Shown: positions 25,724-35,672 of the stretch, one piece after another
Numbering within the stretch: position 1 is the stretch's first letter
Layout: the number at the start of each line of letters is the position of its first letter
Assembly: GCA_902793125.1 (NCBI GenBank)
Contig: CADBCC010000005.1
Coordinates: 1 to 64,000, forward strand
DNA length: 64,000 bases
DNA from: an uncultured Ruminococcus sp.
GTDB taxonomy: Bacteria > Bacillota > Clostridia > Oscillospirales > Acutalibacteraceae
Reading direction: 5' to 3'
Program-made: the position numbers and the translations under genes
Notes under the pieces: model-generated
What the model saw: only the letters and a program-made list of their open reading frames with translations
The model's database searches: none
Told to the model about the DNA's origin: nothing

Positions 25724-25864
25724 TACATATTATCACAAAGCCGATAAAATGTAAAGGAAATGGGGTTTTTTGAAAAAACTTTGTTAACAAAAACCGTCAT
25801 TTTTACTTGTTTTTATAAAAAATAGGTTATTATGCTGAAAATACTCGCAGGATGAATTTATATA

Positions 25865-25893
25865 TTGCAATTACAGGGTTAATGATGTAATAT
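25865..25893 (+). promoter_or_regulatory. candidate promoter of the exopolysaccharide cluster
   Basis: TTGCAA (25865-25870), 17 bp, TAATAT (25888-25893). A weaker alternative (TTGTTT with TATTAT) lies about 60 bp upstream. The 25724-25988 region contains no gene. No other good promoter is seen before 49 kb. Confidence 0.35.
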
Positions 25894-25988
25894 TATACTG
25901 AGTACGAGTGAGCTGATTTGCGCTTTTAATATACTGAATTTTATAACTCAATAACTCAGAATAAAAACTCTTTACGAGAGGTGCTTTT

Positions 25989-26765
25989 ATGGAAAATTAT
26001 ACTAAAACGGAAAACAAAGAAACTTACGAAGTTTCAATTGCCGAGCTTTTTAAAACATTTAAAAAAGGCCTTTGGAAAATGATTCTCGCGGCTGTTGTTT
26101 TCGGACTTATTGCTTTTACTTATTTTAACTACTTCGTTCCGAAAACTTACACAGCAAAAGTTAAGCTGTATGTTGAAACATCGGAATCGGCAAAAGAAAA
26201 TACTTACAACGCGCTGAGCAATTATAACTACGCCGCTGCGCTTGTAAATACATACATAGAAATGCTTTCCACAAATAATTTTTACGAAAAGCTTTCTGAA
26301 AATCTTGACGAAAAATATACTCCTATGGAACTTAACAAGATAGTAAAGTTTTCTAACGACTCGGAAGACGATGTCCAGACCGAGGTCTTTTCGGCAATAG
26401 TGTCGGCTTCTTCTCCGACTGAGGCGAAGGTTATTGCGGACAGCGTCGCCGATACCGCTCCGGGAGTTATATCTTCGCTTAAAAATAATGATACGGAATT
26501 AAAAATCGTAGATAACGCTACAGTGCCCACAAGCCCCTCTTCTCCGAGAGTATGGAGAAATACCGCGGTTGCGGCGGCAGCGGGATTTATGCTGATGCTA
26601 ATTTACCTGTTTATACGCGAAATACTCGATAATAAGATTAAGTATTCAGCCGAAATTACGGAAATAAACGGTATTCCGGTTTTATCGGCGGTGCCCGATT
26701 TCGGTTCGCAACAGTTTTTACTTAAGGAAAACTCCGAGACCGAAGCTGTTGAAAGTGAGGGTTAA
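25989..26765 (+). CDS. CpsC/Wzz-type chain-length regulator
   Basis: This 258-residue polysaccharide co-polymerase has transmembrane helices at about 33-53 and 196-216 that flank an extracytoplasmic domain with the PxxPxxP-like end (VPTSPSSPR) of Wzz/CpsC proteins. In Gram-positives this membrane adaptor activates the cytoplasmic tyrosine kinase encoded next and controls chain length. It is the first gene of the cluster, 2 bp ahead of the kinase gene. Confidence 0.9.
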   Translation: MENYTKTENKETYEVSIAELFKTFKKGLWKMILAAVVFGLIAFTYFNYFVPKTYTAKVKLYVETSESAKENTYNALSNYNYAAALVNTYIEMLSTNNFYEKLSENLDEKYTPMELNKIVKFSNDSEDDVQTEVFSAIVSASSPTEAKVIADSVADTAPGVISSLKNNDTELKIVDNATVPTSPSSPRVWRNTAVAAAAGFMLMLIYLFIREILDNKIKYSAEITEINGIPVLSAVPDFGSQQFLLKENSETEAVESEG

Positions 26766-26767
26766 TT

Positions 26768-27475
26768 ATGGCTAAAAAAACAACAAACGAAATAAGCAAA
26801 GCGCTTAATTTCCAGACGACCGAAGCTTATAAAAAAGCAAGAACAAATATTGTTTACTCTATTGTAAAAAAAGGCTGTAAAAAGATTATTTTCACCAGTT
26901 CGTTTAAAAGCGAGGGAAAAACAACTACCGCGATAAATGTCGCTTTAGCGCTTTCCCAGCAGGTTGATACGAAAGTTTTGGTAATAGACTGCGACTTAAG
27001 ACGTCCTACGGTTCATACCGTAATGAAACTTAACCCCAAAAAAGGATTGGTAAACTATCTTAACGATGAGTGTAATCTTGAGGAAGTTGTTACAAAATCC
27101 GAAAATGATAATCTGGACTTTATAACTTTCGGAGCAATTCCTCCGAACCCTTCCGAGCTTCTCGCGAGCGCAAATATGGCGGATATGATTCGTAAATTGG
27201 AAGAGAAATATGACTATATTATTTTTGACACTCCTCCCGTTAATATGGTAGTAGATATTGTTCCGCTTATTGAGTTTTCGGACGGCGTTGTGTTTGTTGT
27301 AAAAAACAACGATACAACTTATCCTGAATTTAACCGCGCGGTGGATTTACTTAAGCGAAACAACGGAAAAATTCTCGGAATAATTATTAACGGTATTCCT
27401 ACAACCGAAACCAAAAAAGGCGGATACTATCTCTCGAAAACTAAAAAGAAGAACAGAAATACTTACTACGGATAA
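26768..27475 (+). CDS. CpsD/CapB-type tyrosine-protein kinase
   Basis: This 235-residue bacterial tyrosine kinase has Walker A SSFKSEGKTT (44-53), Walker A' VLVIDCDLRRP (about 69-79) and Walker B YIIFDTPP (about 153-160). The C-terminal tail holds four Tyr in two pairs (GGYYLS, NTYYG) as autophosphorylation sites. It pairs with the preceding CpsC-like protein. No PHP-type phosphatase (CpsB/Wzb) gene is in the cluster, so dephosphorylation must be provided elsewhere. Confidence 0.92.
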   Translation: MAKKTTNEISKALNFQTTEAYKKARTNIVYSIVKKGCKKIIFTSSFKSEGKTTTAINVALALSQQVDTKVLVIDCDLRRPTVHTVMKLNPKKGLVNYLNDECNLEEVVTKSENDNLDFITFGAIPPNPSELLASANMADMIRKLEEKYDYIIFDTPPVNMVVDIVPLIEFSDGVVFVVKNNDTTYPEFNRAVDLLKRNNGKILGIIINGIPTTETKKGGYYLSKTKKKNRNTYYG

Positions 27476-27514
27476 AAATAAAAAAGAAATAATTAAAGGA
27501 ATCGGGGTGATTAT

Positions 27515-28972
27515 ATGTATCAAAAAGGTCGTTCAAACTGGCTGAAGCATTTTGATTTTCTGATTTTAGATTTATTATGTGTTAATTTTTCTTTTTTAGC
27601 GGCGTTTTTTCTGAAAAATGTCGGTAACAATATTTCCTTTACAAAAGAAAATGCGGGTAATTTTCTTTTGGTAATAAATATTATAGTTATTATGGTTGCC
27701 GTTTTATCACGTACATATAAAAACATCCTTAAACGCGGATTTTATAAAGAACTGGTAAATGTTTTAAAATTTGTAATTTTAATTTTTTTAGCTTCGGTAT
27801 TTTATCTTTTCGCGATTAATACGGAATCCTCTAACCATCTGAGGGATACCGTTTATATTATGGCGGTTATACTTGTGTTTGTGGATTATTTCAGCAGAGT
27901 GATTTATAAAAGATTTCTGCGGTACGTATTAAAAAATACCGAGGACAGGTCTATGCTTGTTGTTACCACAAGCGATATTGCGGCAGATGTTGTAAATCAT
28001 TTAAAAAGAAATGATTTGGAAACATTTAAAATTTCCGCTTTGGTAATTGTCGATAAAAACATGACAGGAAAAAAGATTAACGGCGTAAATGTTGTGGCGC
28101 AGGAAAACGACGCGGCGGATTATATATGCAGAGAATGGGTTGACGAGGTTTTTGTTGATATTCACAACGATAAAGATTATCCCTCTAAACTCATAAGCGA
28201 GTTCGAAACAATGGGACTTGTTGTTCATAACCGTCTCGCTAATTTCACAAACGCGGATACAAAGCGCCAGATGGTTGAAAAAATCGGACCGTATACGGTT
28301 TTGACTTCGACAATCAGTAGCGCGAGCGCGCTTCAGCTTTTTGTAAAACGCGCTTTTGATATTTTCGGCGGAATAATCGGATGTATTTTAACAGCCGTTT
28401 TATTTGTTTTTATAGCGCCGGTAATGAAAATAAAATCTCCCGGTCCTATCTTTTTTAAACAGGAGAGAGTCGGAAAAAACGGAAAAAGATTTATGCTCTA
28501 TAAATTCAGGACTATGTATCTTGACGCCGAAGAAAGAAAAAAAGAGCTTATGGAGCAAAACCGCATTAAAGACGGAATGATGTTTAAAATTGAGTTTGAC
28601 GAGCGTATTATCGGCTGCAAACAATTGGAAAACGGAAAGATTAAACGAGGCTTCGGCGGCTGGTTGAGAAAGCTTTCCATAGATGAATTTCCGCAGTTCC
28701 TTAATGTATTAAAAGGTGATATGAGTATGGTGGGAACACGCCCGCCTACAGTTGATGAGTGGGAAAAATATGAGCTTCACCACCGCGCCCGACTTGCGAT
28801 TAAGCCCGGTATAACCGGAATGTGGCAGGTTAACGGACGCAGTAAGATTACTGATTTTGAAAAAGTGGTTGAACTTGATACTCAGTACATACGTGAGTGG
28901 AGCCTTGTTCTTGATATAAAAATCCTTTTAAAAACAGTATTTACTGTGTTTAAAAGAGAAGGTTCTATGTAA
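27515..28972 (+). CDS. priming polyprenyl glycosylphosphotransferase
   Basis: This 485-residue enzyme has four to five N-terminal transmembrane helices, a Rossmann-like central region and the C-terminal bacterial sugar transferase domain. Its motifs are KRAFDIFGGIIGC, KSPGPIFFKQERVG, FRTM, GDMSMVGTRPP and KPGITGMWQVNGRS. It loads the first sugar-1-phosphate onto undecaprenyl phosphate and so starts repeat-unit synthesis. WbaP-type architecture; galactose or glucose cannot be told apart. Confidence 0.93.
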   Translation: MYQKGRSNWLKHFDFLILDLLCVNFSFLAAFFLKNVGNNISFTKENAGNFLLVINIIVIMVAVLSRTYKNILKRGFYKELVNVLKFVILIFLASVFYLFAINTESSNHLRDTVYIMAVILVFVDYFSRVIYKRFLRYVLKNTEDRSMLVVTTSDIAADVVNHLKRNDLETFKISALVIVDKNMTGKKINGVNVVAQENDAADYICREWVDEVFVDIHNDKDYPSKLISEFETMGLVVHNRLANFTNADTKRQMVEKIGPYTVLTSTISSASALQLFVKRAFDIFGGIIGCILTAVLFVFIAPVMKIKSPGPIFFKQERVGKNGKRFMLYKFRTMYLDAEERKKELMEQNRIKDGMMFKIEFDERIIGCKQLENGKIKRGFGGWLRKLSIDEFPQFLNVLKGDMSMVGTRPPTVDEWEKYELHHRARLAIKPGITGMWQVNGRSKITDFEKVVELDTQYIREWSLVLDIKILLKTVFTVFKREGSM

Positions 28973-28998
28973 TAGTTTTAAAAGAGGAGGAAAGTTAA

Positions 28999-29892
28999 AT
29001 GAAAGGCATTATACTTGCGGGCGGTTCAGGCACAAGACTGTATCCTCTCACAAAAGTAACATCAAAACAGCTTCTTCCGATTTACGATAAACCGATGATT
29101 TATTACCCTCTTTCGGTTTTGATGAATGCGGGGATAAGAGATGTTTTAATTATTTCAACTCCGCAGGATACCCCGAGATTCGAAAATCTTTTAGGTGACG
29201 GAAATCAATTCGGAGTAAATCTGCAATACGCTGTACAGCCTTCCCCAGACGGACTTGCTCAGGCGTTTATTATCGGAGAGGATTTTATCGGAAACGACAG
29301 CGTCGCCATGGTTTTAGGAGATAATATTTTTGCGGGACACGGTCTAAAAGCAAGGCTGAAGCAGGCGCTTGAAAACGCCGAAACAGGTAAGGGCGCTACC
29401 GTATTCGGATATTATGTTGATGATCCCGAGCGTTTCGGAATCGTTGAATTTGATAAAAACGGTAAGGCGGTTTCAATTGAAGAAAAACCCGAAAAGCCGA
29501 AGAGCAATTACTGCGTTACGGGTTTGTATTTTTACGATAATAAGGTCGTAAACTGCGCAAAATCGCTTAAGCCTTCGCCGAGAGGCGAGCTTGAGATTAC
29601 TGATCTTAACAGAATTTACCTTGAGAATAATGCTTTGAATGTTGAGCTTTTAGGACAGGGATTCACCTGGCTTGATACCGGTACTCACGAAAGCCTTGTT
29701 GAGGCCACTAATTTTGTAAAAACCGTTGAAGACCATCAGCACAGAAAAATCGCCTGTCTTGAGGAGATAGCCTATTTAAAAGGCTGGGTAGAAAAGGAAG
29801 AAGTGCTGAAGGTTTGCGAAGAACTTAATAATCAGTACGGCCAGTATTTAAAGGATGTGCTTGACGGAAAGTACATTGATGAATTGAATTAA
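28999..29892 (+). CDS. rfbA: glucose-1-phosphate thymidylyltransferase
   Basis: Makes dTDP-glucose from glucose-1-phosphate and dTTP, the first step of dTDP-L-rhamnose synthesis. The 297-residue length and the motifs [37 protein letters not shown] and [10 protein letters not shown] match RfbA/RmlA. AGAGGAGG lies upstream. First of the four consecutive rhamnose genes in the order A, B, D, C. Confidence 0.96.
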   Translation: MKGIILAGGSGTRLYPLTKVTSKQLLPIYDKPMIYYPLSVLMNAGIRDVLIISTPQDTPRFENLLGDGNQFGVNLQYAVQPSPDGLAQAFIIGEDFIGNDSVAMVLGDNIFAGHGLKARLKQALENAETGKGATVFGYYVDDPERFGIVEFDKNGKAVSIEEKPEKPKSNYCVTGLYFYDNKVVNCAKSLKPSPRGELEITDLNRIYLENNALNVELLGQGFTWLDTGTHESLVEATNFVKTVEDHQHRKIACLEEIAYLKGWVEKEEVLKVCEELNNQYGQYLKDVLDGKYIDELN

Positions 29893-29939
29893 ATATTTCT
29901 TAAGTTGATAAAGACTTTATGGGAAAGGAAACGGAATTT

Positions 29940-30959
29940 ATGAATATTATAGTTACAGGCGGAGCCGGATTTATAGGCTCTAACTTTGTTTTTTATATGT
30001 TAAAAGAGCATCCCGATGACAGAATAATCTGTCTGGACAAGCTTACATACGCCGGAAATCTTTCTACTTTAAAATCTGTTATGGATAACCCTAAATTCAG
30101 ATTTGTAAAAGCAGATATTTGCGACAGAGCAGCGGTTGAAAAACTTTTTGAGGAAGAAAAACCCGATATTGTTGTCAACTTTGCCGCGGAAAGCCACGTT
30201 GACCGTTCTATCGAAAATCCCGAGATTTTCCTGCAGACTAATATAATCGGTACGGAAGTTCTTATGGACGCCTGCCGTAAATACGGAATAAAAAGATACC
30301 ATCAGGTAAGCACGGACGAGGTTTACGGCGATTTACCGCTTGACAGACCCGACCTTTTCTTTACCGAGGAAACTCCTATTCATACAAGTTCGCCGTACAG
30401 CAGTTCAAAGGCGGGCGCCGACCTTTTGGTTTTAGCGTACCACAGAACCTACGGGCTTCCCGTTACAATCTCGAGATGCTCGAATAACTACGGCCCCTAT
30501 CATTTCCCCGAGAAGCTTATTCCGCTTATGATAGCGAACGCTCTTAACGATAAGCCCCTGCCTGTATACGGCGAGGGAATCAACGTAAGAGACTGGCTTT
30601 ATGTTGAGGACCATTGCCGAGCGATTGATTTAATTATCCGCAACGGCAAAGTAGGCGAGGTATATAATGTCGGCGGTCATAACGAGATGAAGAATATTGA
30701 TATTGTTAAGCTTATTTGTAAAGAGCTTAATAAACCCGAGAGCCTTATAACTTATGTTACGGACAGAAAAGGTCACGATATGCGTTACGCTATCGATCCT
30801 ACTAAAATCCATAACGAATTAGGCTGGCTTCCCGAAACAAAGTTTGAAGACGGTATAAAGAAAACCATTAAGTGGTATCTTGAAAACCGTGAGTGGTGGG
30901 AAGAGATAATAAGCGGAGAGTATATGAATTACTACGATAAGATGTACTCTAACAGATAA
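29940..30959 (+). CDS. rfbB: dTDP-glucose 4,6-dehydratase
   Basis: A short-chain dehydrogenase-type enzyme (339 residues) that makes dTDP-4-keto-6-deoxyglucose. Motifs: [10 protein letters not shown] for [12 protein letters not shown] and YSSSKAGAD (Tyr-Lys pair), and the [11 protein letters not shown] segment. The start is ATG 29940, which fits the conserved N-terminus and AAAGGA upstream; a start at 29919 adds seven unaligned residues. Confidence 0.96.
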   Translation: MNIIVTGGAGFIGSNFVFYMLKEHPDDRIICLDKLTYAGNLSTLKSVMDNPKFRFVKADICDRAAVEKLFEEEKPDIVVNFAAESHVDRSIENPEIFLQTNIIGTEVLMDACRKYGIKRYHQVSTDEVYGDLPLDRPDLFFTEETPIHTSSPYSSSKAGADLLVLAYHRTYGLPVTISRCSNNYGPYHFPEKLIPLMIANALNDKPLPVYGEGINVRDWLYVEDHCRAIDLIIRNGKVGEVYNVGGHNEMKNIDIVKLICKELNKPESLITYVTDRKGHDMRYAIDPTKIHNELGWLPETKFEDGIKKTIKWYLENREWWEEIISGEYMNYYDKMYSNR

Positions 30960-30993
30960 TTTTGTCTTCAGGGCGGAAAGGTTGAGCGGTTGT

Positions 30994-31893
30994 ATGAAAG
31001 TTTTTGTAACAGGCGTTTGCGGACAGTTAGGTTATGACGTTGTTAACGAACTCGTTTCAAGAGGCCATAAAGTTGTCGGCAGCGACATCGCCTCGGATTA
31101 CAGCTTGGATAACGCCGAGTATTTAAGTCTCGATATTACGGATAAAGACGCGGTATTATCGGCTGTTGCGGACGAAAACCCCGACGCTGTTGTGCACTGC
31201 GCAGCGTGGACCGCGGTTGACGCCGCTGAGGATGAGGAGAACAAAGATAAAGTATATTCCGTAAATTATAACGGCACAAAAAATATTGCTCAGGCGTGTA
31301 AAAAAACTGACGCGAAAATGATTTACATAAGCACAGATTATGTGTTTAACGGCGAGGGCGAAGAACCCTGGCAGCCCGATTGTAAAGACTACGCTCCGCT
31401 GAGTGTTTACGGCGACAGCAAGCTTAAAGGCGAGCTGTCGGTAGCGGAAATTTTAGATAAATACTTTATTGTAAGAATCGCCTGGGTGTTCGGAAAGAAC
31501 GGAAACAATTTTATAAAAACTATGCTGAATGTCGGTAAGAAATACGATACGGTAAAAGTTGTTTGCGACCAGATCGGCACACCTACTTATACCTACGATT
31601 TAGCGAAACTTCTTGCCGATATGTGCGCAAGCGAAAAATACGGATATTATCACGCCACAAACGAGGGTGGATTTATCAGCTGGTATGATTTTACAAAAGA
31701 AATATATAAACAGGCGGGATACAAAACCGAGGTAAAACCGGTAACGACCGCCGAATACGGAGCGTCAAAAGCCAAACGTCCTTTTAACAGCAGGCTTGAT
31801 AAAACCAAGCTTTCACAAAACGGATTCAAACTTTTGCCCTCGTGGCAGGACGCGCTTTCAAGATATTTAAAGGAGATAGATTTTAATGGGTAA
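30994..31893 (+). CDS. rfbD: dTDP-4-dehydrorhamnose reductase
   Basis: A 299-residue NADPH-dependent reductase that completes dTDP-L-rhamnose. GVCGQLGYD binds the cofactor, STDYVFNG and YGDSKLKGE carry the catalytic residues. ATG 30994 matches the family N-terminus; a TTG at 30982 is an alternative. It precedes rfbC, overlapping it by 8 bp, an order seen in several Firmicutes. Confidence 0.94.
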   Translation: MKVFVTGVCGQLGYDVVNELVSRGHKVVGSDIASDYSLDNAEYLSLDITDKDAVLSAVADENPDAVVHCAAWTAVDAAEDEENKDKVYSVNYNGTKNIAQACKKTDAKMIYISTDYVFNGEGEEPWQPDCKDYAPLSVYGDSKLKGELSVAEILDKYFIVRIAWVFGKNGNNFIKTMLNVGKKYDTVKVVCDQIGTPTYTYDLAKLLADMCASEKYGYYHATNEGGFISWYDFTKEIYKQAGYKTEVKPVTTAEYGASKAKRPFNSRLDKTKLSQNGFKLLPSWQDALSRYLKEIDFNG

Positions 31894-32482
31894 AATTACT
31901 GTAGAAAAAAATGTCGGCGGTATAGAGGGGCTTTGTGTAATAACTCCCGCTGTTTACGGCGATAACCGCGGATATTTTATGGAAACATATAACGAAAACG
32001 ATATGAAAGACGCGGGTATAGACATCACCTTTGTGCAGGATAATCAGTCGATGTCCTCTAAAGGCGTTTTGAGAGGCCTGCATTTTCAGAAACAATTCCC
32101 CCAGACCAAGCTTGTAAGAGCGATAAAGGGTTCGGTTTTTGACGTTGCCGTTGATTTGAGAAAAGGCAGCGAAACATACGGAAAATGGTACGGAATTGAA
32201 CTTACGGAAGAAAACAAAAAGCAGTTTCTTATTCCGAGGGGATTCGCTCACGGTTTTCTTGTTTTGAGCGAGACCGCGGAGTTTTGTTATAAATGCGACG
32301 ATTTTTACCACGCGGATGATGAGGGAGGACTTGCATGGAATGATCCCGAAATCGGCGTAAAATGGCCGAAAGTTAAAGGCGAATACAAAGGGTCTCCGAG
32401 CGCTGAAGGCTATACGCTTGAGGACGGTACACCGCTGAACCTCAGCGACAAAGACCAGAAATGGGACGGAATATCCGCTTGA
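31886..32482 (+). CDS. rfbC: dTDP-4-dehydrorhamnose 3,5-epimerase
   Basis: This 198-residue cupin-fold epimerase has NQSMSSKGVLRGLHFQ with the catalytic His, LVRAIKGSVFDVAVDLRKGS, and IPRGFAHGFLVLSE. It acts between RfbB and RfbD. AAAGGAGA within the end of rfbD serves as ribosome-binding site. Confidence 0.95.
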   Translation: MGKITVEKNVGGIEGLCVITPAVYGDNRGYFMETYNENDMKDAGIDITFVQDNQSMSSKGVLRGLHFQKQFPQTKLVRAIKGSVFDVAVDLRKGSETYGKWYGIELTEENKKQFLIPRGFAHGFLVLSETAEFCYKCDDFYHADDEGGLAWNDPEIGVKWPKVKGEYKGSPSAEGYTLEDGTPLNLSDKDQKWDGISA

Positions 32483-32520
32483 TTTTTTAGCGGGAAGTAT
32501 ATATTTGCAGGAGAGAATTT

Positions 32521-33771
32521 ATGGAAAAAAAGATTAAAATCGCTGTAGCCGGTACAGGCTATGTGGGATTATCTATCGCGGTGCTTTTAAGCCAGCGTAA
32601 CGAAGTAAAAGCGGTTGATATTATTCCCGAAAAGGTTGAACTTATAAATGATAGAAAATCTCCTATTCAGGATGATTATATTGAAAAATACTTATCGGAA
32701 AAAGAACTTGACTTAAAGGCGACGCTCGACGCCGAAGAAGCGTATAAAGACGCAGAGTTTGTGGTTATTGCCGCTCCGACTAACTACGACAGCCGTAAAA
32801 ACTTTTTTGACACTTCGGCGGTCGAAAACGTAATTGAAACAGTAATGAAGGTTAACCCCGAAGCGGTTATGGTAATAAAATCCACAATTCCCGTCGGATA
32901 TACCGAGCATATAAGAAAGAAAACCGGAAGCCAAAATATTATTTTCAGCCCCGAGTTTTTACGCGAGAGCAAGGCTCTTTACGATAATCTTTATCCCAGC
33001 CGTATTATTGTCGGAACTGATATGGACGACGAAAGACTTTTAAACGCGGCGAAAACTTTCGCGCAGCTGCTCTCGGACGGAGCCGAGAAAGAAAATATTG
33101 ATACGCTCTTTATGGGATTCACCGAAGCGGAAGCGGTAAAGCTTTTTGCGAACACTTACCTTGCGCTGAGGGTTTCTTATTTTAACGAGCTTGATACTTA
33201 CGCGGAAACAAAAGGACTCAATACAAAAAACATAATCGACGGAGTTTGTCTTGATCCGCGTATAGGAACTTTTTATAACAACCCCTCTTTCGGCTACGGC
33301 GGATACTGTCTGCCTAAGGATACCAAGCAGCTCTTAGCTAATTACGAGGATGTGCCTCAGAATATGATGAGCGCGATTGTTGAGAGTAACCGTACCCGTA
33401 AAGATTTTATAGCCGACAGAGTTTTGGATATAGCGGGTTATTACAGCTACCGCGAAAATAACAGCTACGATAAGAGCAAAGAAAAAGAAGTTACTATCGG
33501 CGTTTACAGACTTACAATGAAGTCCAATTCCGACAACTTCCGCCAGAGCTCGATTCAGGGCGTTATGAAACGTGTTAAGGCTAAGGGCGCTAAGGTTATT
33601 ATTTTTGAACCGACTCTTGAAGACGGCTCAACATTTTTCGGCAGCCTTGTAGTCAATGATTTTGAGGAATTCAAGAATAAAAGCGACGCTATTATAGCAA
33701 ACCGATATGACAGCATTTTTGACGATATAAAAGATAAGGTTTATACAAGGGATATTTTCAGAAGGGATTAA
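32521..33771 (+). CDS. UDP-glucose/UDP-sugar 6-dehydrogenase
   Basis: This 416-residue NAD-dependent enzyme oxidises C6 of a UDP-sugar to a uronic acid. The N-terminal [10 protein letters not shown] binds [12 protein letters not shown] and SPEFLRE are family signatures, and the catalytic Cys lies in [18 protein letters not shown]-glucose is the likely substrate, giving UDP-glucuronate for the polymer; UDP-GlcNAc or UDP-ManNAc dehydrogenases are possible alternatives. Confidence 0.88.
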   Translation: MEKKIKIAVAGTGYVGLSIAVLLSQRNEVKAVDIIPEKVELINDRKSPIQDDYIEKYLSEKELDLKATLDAEEAYKDAEFVVIAAPTNYDSRKNFFDTSAVENVIETVMKVNPEAVMVIKSTIPVGYTEHIRKKTGSQNIIFSPEFLRESKALYDNLYPSRIIVGTDMDDERLLNAAKTFAQLLSDGAEKENIDTLFMGFTEAEAVKLFANTYLALRVSYFNELDTYAETKGLNTKNIIDGVCLDPRIGTFYNNPSFGYGGYCLPKDTKQLLANYEDVPQNMMSAIVESNRTRKDFIADRVLDIAGYYSYRENNSYDKSKEKEVTIGVYRLTMKSNSDNFRQSSIQGVMKRVKAKGAKVIIFEPTLEDGSTFFGSLVVNDFEEFKNKSDAIIANRYDSIFDDIKDKVYTRDIFRRD

Positions 33772-33773
33772 AT

Positions 33774-34244
33774 ATGAGCAAAAAAGAAAAGAAGCTGTGT
33801 TTCGCGGCTTCTTCGGGCGGGCATTATGAACAGCTGTTAATGTTAAAGCCGCTTATGGAAAAATATAAAAGCTTTCTGATTACGGAAAAAACTTCGTATA
33901 ATTCATCCGTCGATAAAAAGAAAATGTATTATATGCGCCAGGTTAACCGAAAAGAAAAGCTTTTTATTTTTGCGATGCTTATAAACGCTTTTAAATCGCT
34001 GTTTATCTTTATAAAAGAACGTCCCGATGTGGTGATTACAACGGGAGTGCTCGCAATGATTCCGATTTGCCTTTTAGCGAAGATTTTCAGAAAAAAACTT
34101 ATTTATATTGAGTCCTTCGCGAAAATCACCTCGCCCACGGAAACGGGCAAATTTCTTTATAAATACGCCGATCGTTTTTATGTTCAATGGGAGAGTATGA
34201 AAGAACACTATCCCGACGCAATCTGCCTCGGCGGTATTTATTAA
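33774..34244 (+). CDS. PssD/ALG14-type glycosyltransferase subunit
   Basis: This 156-residue protein is the membrane-associated acceptor-binding half of a split GT-B glycosyltransferase. It begins CFAASSGGHYEQLLMLKPL and contains VVITTGVLAMIP and KLIYIESFAKIT, which match ALG14/PssD. It starts 2 bp after the dehydrogenase gene and is followed by the partner subunit 12 bp on. Adjacency to the uronate dehydrogenase suggests glucuronosyl transfer, as for EpsE/F-like pairs; this is inference. Confidence 0.87.
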   Translation: MSKKEKKLCFAASSGGHYEQLLMLKPLMEKYKSFLITEKTSYNSSVDKKKMYYMRQVNRKEKLFIFAMLINAFKSLFIFIKERPDVVITTGVLAMIPICLLAKIFRKKLIYIESFAKITSPTETGKFLYKYADRFYVQWESMKEHYPDAICLGGIY

Positions 34245-34256
34245 AAGGTGACGATT

Positions 34257-34736
34257 ATGATTTTTATTACTCTTGGCTCTCAGAAGTTTCAGTTCAACAG
34301 GCTTTTAAAAGCCGTGGACGAGCTTGTTTCGGCGGGGAAAATTGACGGTGAAATATTCGCCCAGACGGGCTACAGCGATTATAAACCCGAAAACTACGCT
34401 TTTAAGCCTTTTGTTGACCGCGACGAGTTTAAGAACTATACCGATAAATGCGATATTTTTATTACTCACGGCGGAACAGGCGCGATTATCGGCGCCGTAA
34501 AAAAAGAGAAAAAAGTAATTGCCGTAGCAAGACTCGCTAAATACGGAGAGCATGTCGACGACCATCAGCTTCAGATACTCGAACAGTTTGACGAGCTCGG
34601 GCTGATTTACTCCTGTAAGGACTGCTCCGAACTGGAACAAGCGCTTGAGTATGTTAAAACTCATGAGTTTAAAAAATACGAAAGCAATACACAGACAATA
34701 ATTGATGATATAGAAAGATTTATTAATGAATTTTAA
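34257..34736 (+). CDS. PssE/ALG13-type glycosyltransferase subunit
   Basis: This 159-residue catalytic half of the split GT-B enzyme binds the nucleotide sugar. MIFITLGSQKFQFNRLL at the start and FITHGGTGAIIGAVKKEKKVIAVAR are typical of ALG13 and GT28 C-terminal domains. ATG 34257 is preferred because AAAGGTG lies just ahead; GTG 34248 is inside that site. Functions with the preceding gene. Confidence 0.87.
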   Translation: MIFITLGSQKFQFNRLLKAVDELVSAGKIDGEIFAQTGYSDYKPENYAFKPFVDRDEFKNYTDKCDIFITHGGTGAIIGAVKKEKKVIAVARLAKYGEHVDDHQLQILEQFDELGLIYSCKDCSELEQALEYVKTHEFKKYESNTQTIIDDIERFINEF

Positions 34737-34748
34737 GGAGAATAATCT

Positions 34749-35633
34749 TTGGATAATATTACAAAAAACATTGTATTAATGCCGTTTAATGTTTTATATA
34801 AAATGAGTCCCAAGTTGACTTTGAAACTGCTTTTCAGGCTGAAGCTCGGATATAAGCTGAACCTGAAAAATCCTAAAACTTATAACGAAAAGCTTCAATG
34901 GATAAAGCTTTATGATAAAAATCCTCTTATGCCTAAATGCTGCGACAAATACGCGGTAAGAGAATATGTTGAAAGCAAAGGTTGTAAAGAGATATTAAAT
35001 GAGCTTATCTGGGAGGGTTTTAATCCTGAGGAAATTCCGTTTGACACCCTGCCCGAAAAATGCGTTATTAAAGTAACTCACGGTTCGACTTTTAATATTA
35101 TTTGTGATGACACTTCGAAGCTCGACAGGTCAAAGGTTATTTCCGACTGCAAAAAATGGCTTAAAGCAAAATTTCTTCCCTGTTACGGAGAATGGTTTTA
35201 CGGAATAGAAAAACCGAGGGTTATTGTTGAGAAATATCTTGAAGGAGATAACGGGAAATCGCTTTTTGATTATAAAATCTTTTGTTTTAACGGAATTCCT
35301 AAAATGGTATATGTGGATACATGGAAAAATGGTCACCATACCATAAACGCTTATGATATGGATTTAAACCTTCTTAAGGGCGTGGAACTCGGATTTCCCA
35401 ATGATGAAACAACTTTAGTGGAAAAGCCCGATAAATGGGATGAAATGATAGAATACTCCAAAAAGCTGTCCCAAGATTTTAACCATGTTAGAGTAGATTT
35501 TTATTATACTCACGGGAAAATCTATTTCGGCGAATTAACTTTTACGAAAAGCGCCGGGTTCGGCAAAATTAAACCTTTGGAATTTGACTATAAAATGGGA
35601 GATATGCTTAGTATTCCGATTGATAAAAAATAA
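34749..35633 (+). CDS. TupA-like ATP-grasp protein
   Basis: A 294-residue protein of the TupA-like ATP-grasp family. Motifs include NPKTYNEKLQWIKLYD, CVIKVTHGS, VEKYLEG, DYKIFCFNG and the acidic metal site FGELTFTKSAGFG. TupA makes teichuronopeptide in alkaliphilic Bacillus; homologues are common in capsule loci and may ligate an amino acid to a uronic acid. The uronate dehydrogenase upstream fits that idea. The start is TTG at 34749 with AAGGAG upstream. Confidence 0.83.
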   Translation: MDNITKNIVLMPFNVLYKMSPKLTLKLLFRLKLGYKLNLKNPKTYNEKLQWIKLYDKNPLMPKCCDKYAVREYVESKGCKEILNELIWEGFNPEEIPFDTLPEKCVIKVTHGSTFNIICDDTSKLDRSKVISDCKKWLKAKFLPCYGEWFYGIEKPRVIVEKYLEGDNGKSLFDYKIFCFNGIPKMVYVDTWKNGHHTINAYDMDLNLLKGVELGFPNDETTLVEKPDKWDEMIEYSKKLSQDFNHVRVDFYYTHGKIYFGELTFTKSAGFGKIKPLEFDYKMGDMLSIPIDKK

Positions 35634-35672
35634 TGCCTTATAGTTTATTCGGAAAAAGGGGTATGAATTTTT

